This document shows, in pieces, positions 39,739-44,847 of a stretch of DNA of 44,847 nt (position 1 is its first letter; each line of letters begins with the position of its first letter). Source of the DNA: Candidatus Liptonbacteria bacterium (GTDB lineage Bacteria > Patescibacteriota > Minisyncoccia > UBA6257 > 2-01-FULL-56-20); NCBI GenBank assembly GCA_016194445.1, contig JACQBP010000045.1, forward strand, positions 1 to 44,847, written 5' to 3'. The notes beneath the pieces were generated by a model. The model did no database searches and was not told the origin of the DNA. It saw only the letters and a list, made by a program, of their open reading frames with translations. A program made the position numbers and the translations under genes.

Positions 39739-41499
39739 TTACTGCGGCTGCAATAAAATTTCTGCCTGTGTCCAATTGCCCACTACCGAAACCGAACTGG
39801 TCGCCGGATTGTATCCCGTCGCGCTAACTGTAATATCGTAGTCACCAGAGGCTAAGTTGTTGAATAAAGCTTGGGAGGGTGGCACGCACACCCCTTTAAA
39901 TTCAACACTCACATCATCGAGTCGCGGCGTGTAATTCTCATCCGCGGTTGAAAAATAAACTTTATATCGCAAGTAGCGATTACCAGAGAGTCCACTCCAC
40001 ACATTCGAACTCGAGGCAACGTAGTAGCTCGTAGCGGTGCCATCGGGTCCCACAAAATTCCAAGTCGCGTTGTCGTTGTTTGAAGCTAACTGAAACTTCA
40101 GACTGTCCGAGCCGGTTTGCGAAGGCTGAACTTGAGGATTCCAATTCAAACCGTAAAAACTGGCCGTTGAAGAACCAACATCAAAAGTATTCGAAACCAG
40201 CCAGCTCGTGGTCGAAGTGCTGTAAGTCGACGAAGCGTTCGCTAAAAGTTTTATGGTTCCGGCCGGATTCCCCGTGTCTAAACCGCCATCTTGGGCGGCA
40301 TACTGCCCCCCGGACCAATCCGTTTCTCTAAGAAAACTATGGCCAGTAATCGCGCTCGCTTGAAATCCAGATTTAGTTAAATTAACCGATGCTTCCAAAA
40401 CTCCATTCCCGTTCACACTATTTTTCACCGTTACTAAAAGCGACTTCGGCGCGGTCGGTTGAACCACAAACCTGAAATCGTAGGTGGAACTCGGATTCAC
40501 AATCATCGGCGAAAGCGGGACAGTTCCCAACAAATCATAACTGGCTTCATTCAATGGAAAAGAATAAGTGTCCCATTCAATATTGTTAAGGGACTTAGAA
40601 CTGCTCGATCCAGTGTTAGTGCTAGTTGTAAATTTTAAAACATCTGGGTTGGTACCAATCAGTCTCGTCCCGTTCATCGAAAAATGAATATTCGGGATTG
40701 CCTCACACCGGAGTCCCGAGGAGTCAACGTTGACTCGGCTTACCTTATCAATAGCAAAACTGATCGCGGTTACGGTTTGAGCCGCCACGGTGGCGTGCGG
40801 CTTGGTTGGATTCGGATTCCCCGCCGCTCCAATGGGATAAGTTTGATCCGAAGAGTAGCCGGCTTTACTCACGCTAATTTGATAACTTTGAGTGCTCGTG
40901 GGCACCCCCACTAGTTGCAACACGCCACTTGCGTTAGTCGCGTCGGTAAGATCAATCGTTGGCGTCACTGATGCGTTAACCACGTGCACATTCGCCGCGC
41001 TAACTGACGAACCAATCGCGTCAAAAACATTAATAAAAATCGAACCGTTGGTGCTCGCGCTCTCAAGATTCTTGGGCGCCACCGTGGTCGTAAAAACCAT
41101 CGGCACAAACTTTAAGCAAGTGAGGCAACTCACTTCGAGCTCCACTAATTTATAATCGGCCGGCGCGGTATCGTTCGGTGTGCCGCCCAAAGTCCCGTCA
41201 AACGGATCATCAATATTCCGGACCGTTGTCTTGACCGTAAAATTAACGTTATCAAACTTAATAACTTGAATTTGGGGAATTGCGCCCGCCGGCACTCCTC
41301 CTTGAGTCCCAACGCTGTCGTAAGTCATATTTCTCAAAATCTCGACTTGTCGGTTAAAAACCGACGTGGCTGCTCCTCTGATTTCTAAATTATTTACGGT
41401 GTCGAGAATTGAAAAATAAACTAAATAAATTCCGCCAAAAAGCATCACGATAATCGCGACGCTAATCACCACATCAATCAGGCTGAAGCCTTTTTTCAT
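39739..41499 (-). CDS. Large minor pilin with adhesin-like domains
   Basis: 586 residues, much longer than ordinary minor pilins. The leader MKKG is followed by FSLIDVVISVAIIVMLFGG, where the fifth residue is Asp rather than Glu. Then come a carboxypeptidase-regulatory-like domain (VFDAIGSSVSAANVHVVNASV and ...VGVPTSTQSYQISVSKAGYSS), a second β domain and a region like a carbohydrate-binding fold (TWNFVGPDGTATSYYV, GNRYLRYKVYFSTADENYTPRLDDVSVEF), and a final ...GDYDITVSATGY domain. It could place a binding head at the pilus tip. This is inferred from domains and position. Confidence 0.75.
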   Translation of the reverse strand: MKKGFSLIDVVISVAIIVMLFGGIYLVYFSILDTVNNLEIRGAATSVFNRQVEILRNMTYDSVGTQGGVPAGAIPQIQVIKFDNVNFTVKTTVRNIDDPFDGTLGGTPNDTAPADYKLVELEVSCLTCLKFVPMVFTTTVAPKNLESASTNGSIFINVFDAIGSSVSAANVHVVNASVTPTIDLTDATNASGVLQLVGVPTSTQSYQISVSKAGYSSDQTYPIGAAGNPNPTKPHATVAAQTVTAISFAIDKVSRVNVDSSGLRCEAIPNIHFSMNGTRLIGTNPDVLKFTTSTNTGSSSSKSLNNIEWDTYSFPLNEASYDLLGTVPLSPMIVNPSSTYDFRFVVQPTAPKSLLVTVKNSVNGNGVLEASVNLTKSGFQASAITGHSFLRETDWSGGQYAAQDGGLDTGNPAGTIKLLANASSTYSTSTTSWLVSNTFDVGSSTASFYGLNWNPQVQPSQTGSDSLKFQLASNNDNATWNFVGPDGTATSYYVASSSNVWSGLSGNRYLRYKVYFSTADENYTPRLDDVSVEFKGVCVPPSQALFNNLASGDYDITVSATGYNPATSSVSVVGNWTQAEILLQPQ

Positions 41500-41539
41500 A
41501 CCAATCTAAATTATACCATTCCGTAAACTCCTTCTCACC

Positions 41540-41689
41540 AAGTTCCAACTTGTGTTCAGGGGCAACTCTCGCAGGCTCTGCCAGCTTGGTTCCCGAATCT
41601 TCGAGGGGTAGCAGTGCCGAGAGGGTAGGGCGACTTTCGCCGCTGGAGCGAAAGAACGCCCGGTGCCGCTGAACACACGTCAGGAACTT
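41540..41689. repeat. Structured repeat element copy E7
   Basis: AAGTTCC and GTGTTCAG (41540-41558) pair with CTGAACAC and GGAACTT (41669-41689) across an internal loop. The core has GCTTGG, then CTTTCGC/GCGAAAG around the loop CGCTGGA. It ends 6 nt from the pilC stop and lies inside the pilus operon. Confidence 0.8.
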
Positions 41690-41695
41690 ATCCCA

Positions 41696-42787
41696 CTATT
41701 GGCTCAACCCCTGCGAAATCGAGTAAATCGGCGTGATGATCGAAATGGCCACAAAACCCACAAACAGACCCATAAAAAGCAGCATCACCGGTTCGAGGAG
41801 TGTGGTTAAATTCCGCACTTTATTATCCACTTCCTCCGTGTAATATTCCGACAAATAAAAAAGATTGTCTTCCAAGTTGCCGGTGTTTTCCCCAATCTTA
41901 ATCATGCCGCACAAAAGAATGGGAAAAAACTTCTCGTTCAAACTCAAGTATTCGGCCAATTGCTGTCCTTTCCGGATATTCTCATCCGCGTTAGCTAGCG
42001 CCCGCCGGTAAACCAAATTATTAAAAGTGCTCGCCGTAATCGTGACCGCCTCCACAATTCTAATCCCGCTTTTAAGGAGCAGCCCCAAAATTCGAGTGAA
42101 GTTGGCCATATTAATGTTAATAGTGAGTCCCGAGAGTACCGGCACCATAAAAACCGATCGATCAAAAAAATATTTAAAAACCGGCAGTCGAATCAACAAT
42201 CTAAAAATCACTATGAGCAGTATCCCTCCGACCAACAATTCCCAACCGTACTGCTTAGTAAAATTTAGGACCTCAATCAGGATTCTCGTGGTGGCGGGCA
42301 ATTTTATGTTCAAACCCGTAAAAACTGGAATGATTTTCGGGAAAACTACGAAAGTCAAAAAACCGGTGATGGCGAGAGTGGCTATCAAAATCACCATTGG
42401 ATAAACCATGGCCGACCTAATTTTACTTCTCAAAACCTTAGCTTTTTTGAGTTCGTCCGCTAAATAAAGCAAGTTTTGAGCGAGCGTACCGCTCGTCTCG
42501 CCCACTCGAATGATATTGATAAAAAAATCCCCGAAGATGTGCTGATGGGCCTGAAGGCTGTCGGCCAAAGACTGACCCTTTTCAATGTCGCCAATCAGTC
42601 GGTCCACGATCTCGATGAGCGTCTTTGAGGTGATTTGATTGCGAATGATCTTAAGGCCCTCCACTAAAGGCAAACCGGCCTTAATCACAATCGCCAAGTG
42701 CCTGGCGAAATCAATCTTTTCCTGAACCGAAAGCCGTTCAAAAAAAGCTGGAAAACCCCCGTGGGCTGATTTTTTAGAACTCGGCAT
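41696..42787 (-). CDS. pilC: Type IV pilus inner-membrane platform protein PilC
   Basis: 363 residues with two T2SF repeats. The first has FARHLAIVIKAGLPLVEGL and GDIEKGQSLADSLQAHQHIF. The second has FTRILGLLLKSGIRIVEAVTITAS and NIRKGQQLAEYLSLNEKFFP. Three membrane helices are visible near the middle and end. It works with PilB to add pilins to the base. A 46-nt spacer with TTAT-type words divides it from pilB upstream, and element E7 divides it from the next pilin gene. Confidence 0.93.
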   Translation of the reverse strand: MPSSKKSAHGGFPAFFERLSVQEKIDFARHLAIVIKAGLPLVEGLKIIRNQITSKTLIEIVDRLIGDIEKGQSLADSLQAHQHIFGDFFINIIRVGETSGTLAQNLLYLADELKKAKVLRSKIRSAMVYPMVILIATLAITGFLTFVVFPKIIPVFTGLNIKLPATTRILIEVLNFTKQYGWELLVGGILLIVIFRLLIRLPVFKYFFDRSVFMVPVLSGLTININMANFTRILGLLLKSGIRIVEAVTITASTFNNLVYRRALANADENIRKGQQLAEYLSLNEKFFPILLCGMIKIGENTGNLEDNLFYLSEYYTEEVDNKVRNLTTLLEPVMLLFMGLFVGFVAISIITPIYSISQGLSQ

Positions 42788-42833
42788 AGAAATCTATGAC
42801 TCCTGTCATAAGTTATTAGTTACCAGTCATAGG

Positions 42834-44132
42834 TTATTCGTGAATAATCCTCAACACCTCCTCCAAACTCGTCTTTCCCTCGAGAGCTAGCGCCAAACCA
42901 TTCTGAAGCATCGTCTTCATCCCGTTTTTAATGGCGGCGTCCTTTATTGTTTGGTTATTTGCGCGAGCCATAATCAGTTCCCGAATTTCGTCGTTCACCT
43001 CGATCACTTCCCGAATGCCGATCCTGCCTTTATAACCAATTTTCCCGCAAGTCGCGCAACCTTCGCCAATGTAAAAAACTGGCTGCTTGTCTTTTAAACC
43101 AGGAATCATCTCTCTCACGCTTTGAAGCTCACTCGCGCTTAGATCCCGTTTCTTTTTACAGTCCGGACAAATCATTCTGACCAACCTTTGTCCCATCACA
43201 ATATTAATCGTCGAAGCGATCAAAAATGGCGGCACGCCCATATCCATCAGTCGGGGAAAAGTGGTCGCCGCGTCATTGGTGTGAAGGGTAGATAAAAGCA
43301 AGTGACCAGTCAGCGCGGCGTTGACCGCGATCCCCGCCGTTTCTTGATCTCGAATTTCACCAACCATAATCACGTTCGGATCCTGACGCAAAATTGACCG
43401 GAGGCCGTTCGCAAAAGTCAGACCCACTCTTGCGTCTGCCTGCACCTGCGTGATGCCCTCAAGTGAATACTCAATCGGATCCTCCACCGTAATAATCGAA
43501 GTCTCTGGCACATTCAGTTTTTTGAGAATCGTGTAAAGCGTCGTGCTCTTCCCAGAACCCGTCGGGCCGTTCGCCAAAATCATCCCGTAGGGCTTCTTGA
43601 TCGCCCGCTCCACTTTTTTAAGTTCCTCCGGCGCAAACCCCAAATCTTCCAAAGTGAAAGTTTGTGTTTCGGCAAGCAATCTCAAAACGGCATTCTCTCC
43701 GTAGTAAGTGGGCATAATCGAAACCCGCACATCAATCGCTCCCACTCCGTCCGGATCGGTCTTGAATCTTCCGTCTTGAGGCAAAAAGTGTTCGTCCGTC
43801 CGCAGTCCCGACATCACCTTAATCCGACTGATAATCTCCTGGTGGAGTGATTTGGTGATAAAAATCTTATCAAAAATATCATGGAGCATCCCATCAATCC
43901 TAAATCTCACCCTGATTTTATCCGGCGTGGGATCCAAATGCACATCCGAAGCTCTCGCCACGTAAGCGTACTTCACAAACAAATTGACCAAACTCACAAT
44001 CGAAACTTCGTCGATGGGCTTCGTAATTTGCTTCTCAATATCAAGCTTTAGGGAAGCAACATCCACCACTTCTTTTTTCTTAGGCGGATTCTCAATTTTG
44101 CTTTCGTCTTTTTTAGGACCAAAAATAGCCAT
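42834..44132 (-). CDS. pilB: Pilus extension ATPase PilB/GspE, short form
   Basis: 432 residues against about 560, because most of the N-terminal GspE_N region is missing. The N2 and C domains are complete: Walker A GPTGSGKST near residue 190, an Asp box around RQDPNVIMVGEIRDQETA, a His box in SALHTNDAATT-like form (LSTLHTNDAATT) and a zinc-binding tetra-Cys set (CPDC near 322 and CATC near 358). It drives pilus growth with ATP. PilT is not in the window. It is the first gene of the pil cluster. Confidence 0.94.
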   Translation of the reverse strand: MAIFGPKKDESKIENPPKKKEVVDVASLKLDIEKQITKPIDEVSIVSLVNLFVKYAYVARASDVHLDPTPDKIRVRFRIDGMLHDIFDKIFITKSLHQEIISRIKVMSGLRTDEHFLPQDGRFKTDPDGVGAIDVRVSIMPTYYGENAVLRLLAETQTFTLEDLGFAPEELKKVERAIKKPYGMILANGPTGSGKSTTLYTILKKLNVPETSIITVEDPIEYSLEGITQVQADARVGLTFANGLRSILRQDPNVIMVGEIRDQETAGIAVNAALTGHLLLSTLHTNDAATTFPRLMDMGVPPFLIASTINIVMGQRLVRMICPDCKKKRDLSASELQSVREMIPGLKDKQPVFYIGEGCATCGKIGYKGRIGIREVIEVNDEIRELIMARANNQTIKDAAIKNGMKTMLQNGLALALEGKTSLEEVLRIIHE

Positions 44133-44153
44133 CGATAGTTTTCTTACTACTTT

Positions 44154-44181
44154 ATTATAGTTTATTATAGCACGAAGCCAA
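44154..44181 (-). promoter_or_regulatory. Promoter of the pilus cluster
   Basis: TTGGCT (44176-44181) and TATAAT (44154-44159), 16 nt apart on the minus strand. A second TATAAT lies in between (44164-44169), part of a direct repeat. Confidence 0.6.
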
Positions 44182-44201
44182 ATCAGCTAAAACCAAGTTA
44201 A

Positions 44202-44301
44202 CCCAGCTCCACGACTCCACAGCCGCGGCTTCAGGGCTATTCCCTTCGGGACCATACTGCCAATTCCTCCACGTCACACCTATGGCTTCCGTGGGGCTGG
44301 G
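44202..44301. repeat. Structured intergenic element upstream of pilB
   Basis: CCCAGCTCCACG (44202-44213) pairs with CGTGGGGCTGGG (44290-44301), one wobble. Inside, TCCC and GGGA close a TTC loop and AGCCGCGGCT is a palindrome. A second stem CTGGG/CCCAG overlaps the right arm. Size and layout recall the E-family, but the conserved CGCTGG loop is missing. It could also be an RNA gene, of either strand. I could not name a class. Confidence 0.55.
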
Positions 44302-44348
44302 CGAATTCCCCAGTCCTCTTGTGATTAGTCATTTGTTACAATAATGTC

Positions 44349-44513
44349 ATGTCCTCAAAATCCATCATCTGGCTCGGCATGATCGTGGGCTCGACGGCCG
44401 GCAGTTTTATCCCCTCTCTCTGGGGCTCCGGCGTTCTTTCTTACTCGTCTCTTTTATTTTCTACCCTCGGCGGTGTCGCCGGCATCTGGCTCGGGTTTAA
44501 ATTGAGCCGGTGA
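44349..44513 (+). CDS. Small membrane protein with Gly-rich helices
   Basis: 54 residues from ATG 44349. Two helices, GMIVGSTAGSFIPSLW and LLFSTLGGVAGIWLGFKL, are joined by a short turn. Both have glycine-zipper spacing. Short proteins of this shape recur in CPR genomes, but I know no function. There is no clear Shine-Dalgarno site. A 12-bp hairpin follows 3 nt after the stop. Confidence 0.65.
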   Translation: MSSKSIIWLGMIVGSTAGSFIPSLWGSGVLSYSSLLFSTLGGVAGIWLGFKLSR

Positions 44514-44516
44514 TTA

Positions 44517-44603
44517 GGTTTTCTTAGTGAAGAATGAACTTAGAAAACCAATCATCCTGAGGAGCAAGGCGAGGAGGTACCAAACACACTAGTGTGAGGT
44601 ACC
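44517..44603. repeat. Hairpin pair after the 54-aa gene
   Basis: GGTTTTCTTAGT pairs with 44538-44549 apart from one position. Then GGTACC (44576-44581 and 44598-44603) flanks the perfect palindrome CACACTAGTGTG. The words CATCCTGAGGAG and GTAGGATT around it resemble a bacterial intergenic repeat type that is common elsewhere. Confidence 0.6.
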
Positions 44604-44640
44604 GAGTGCACTTGCGACGTAGGATTACCTTTTTATTTAA

Positions 44641-44847
44641 TCAGTCAAAAATATTCACGAGATACTGGTCAATTTCGCGCTGGGACAAGTCGTATAAATA
44701 TTTGCCGCTGTTATGTAAATCAGTCGCAAGCGCTACGCCCACAAAACGCCAGTGCCACGGCTCGAATTGATAGTACGAATTGTTGGAAGGGTAAGAGAGC
44801 ACCAAGCCGAACTTGTACGCGTTTGTCTCCAACCATTTATAAGCTTT
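44641..44847 (-). CDS. C-terminal part of a VanY/LdcB-type D-alanyl-D-alanine carboxypeptidase
   Basis: 68 residues, open at the right edge of the window, so the start is not in view. It has FGLVLSYPSNNS and YYQFEPWHWRFVG; EPWHWR is the strong zinc-site motif of the VanY/LdcB peptidase family, with the catalytic Glu and the metal-binding His. The protein would trim peptidoglycan stem peptides. An in-frame TTG at 44832 is not a start. The end follows with a 30-residue tail. Confidence 0.85.
   Translation of the reverse strand, partial: KAYKWLETNAYKFGLVLSYPSNNSYYQFEPWHWRFVGVALATDLHNSGKYLYDLSQREIDQYLVNIFD

Noticed and set aside
1-44847. CRISPR array, tRNA or rRNA
   Set aside because: No regular repeat-spacer series, cloverleaf or rRNA core sequence was seen on either strand by reading. 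A tool scan was not possible.

Overview
The window looks like a chromosomal segment of a Patescibacteria/CPR bacterium, most likely a Parcubacteria-type lineage. The support is indirect. AspRS and ProRS are short and lack the usual bacterial insertion or editing domains. Release factor 1 lacks its N-terminal domain. A full type IV pilus cluster, a VirB4/TraG-like ATPase and a DUF4015 protein sit in a compact genome, and most core genes have no Shine-Dalgarno sequence. No tRNA, rRNA, CRISPR array or classical transposase was seen.

Layout. 1-3.3 kb: the end of an unidentified gene, an ECF-S-like membrane protein, a secreted dockerin-type protein and an AI-2E-family permease. 3.3-6 kb: efp, a promoter-driven small RNA candidate, khpA, rpsP and two tandem CheY-like receivers. 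6-7.4 kb: a short prfA with a duplicated, diverged 3' end, then a large unidentified structured RNA. 7.4-11.8 kb: ndk, aspS, an mgtC-like gene and a 3-methyladenine glycosylase. 11.9-12.9 kb: RNase P RNA and a nested pair of structured repeats. 12.9-17 kb: glutaredoxin, an RNase HI-like gene, a DHH phosphoesterase, pgk and a DUF218 protein. 17-22 kb: a T4SS-type ATPase and pyrG. 22-29.4 kb: small accessory genes, rplU and the shape cluster (proS, mreB, mreC, mreD-like, PBP2). 29.5-36.4 kb: mraY, a D-Ala-D-Ala carboxypeptidase, scpB, scpA, a DUF4015 protein and dnaX. 37-44.1 kb: pilB, pilC and four pilin-like genes. The window ends in a VanY-like carboxypeptidase fragment.

The main discovery is in the RNase P RNA gene (minus strand, about 12610 to 11960). 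Helices P1, P2 and P4 can all be paired by eye and a well-spaced promoter starts exactly at P1. The P3 helix is a perfect 19-bp inverted repeat whose loop carries a complete 86-codon GIY-YIG endonuclease gene. The start and stop codons of that gene are both formed by the repeat arms. This looks like a mobile nuclease ORF housed inside a functional ribozyme.

The second discovery is a family of about 125-150 bp structured elements (eight copies). Each has its own long closing stem, internal hairpins with changing but still paired stems, and a conserved CGCTGG loop. Seven copies lie within about 15 nt of a stop codon, all in the same orientation to the gene, and the eighth is inserted inside another copy. 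A third theme is a scattered set of tiny single genes with consensus promoters, strong Shine-Dalgarno sites and mostly their own terminators, unlike the surrounding core genes.
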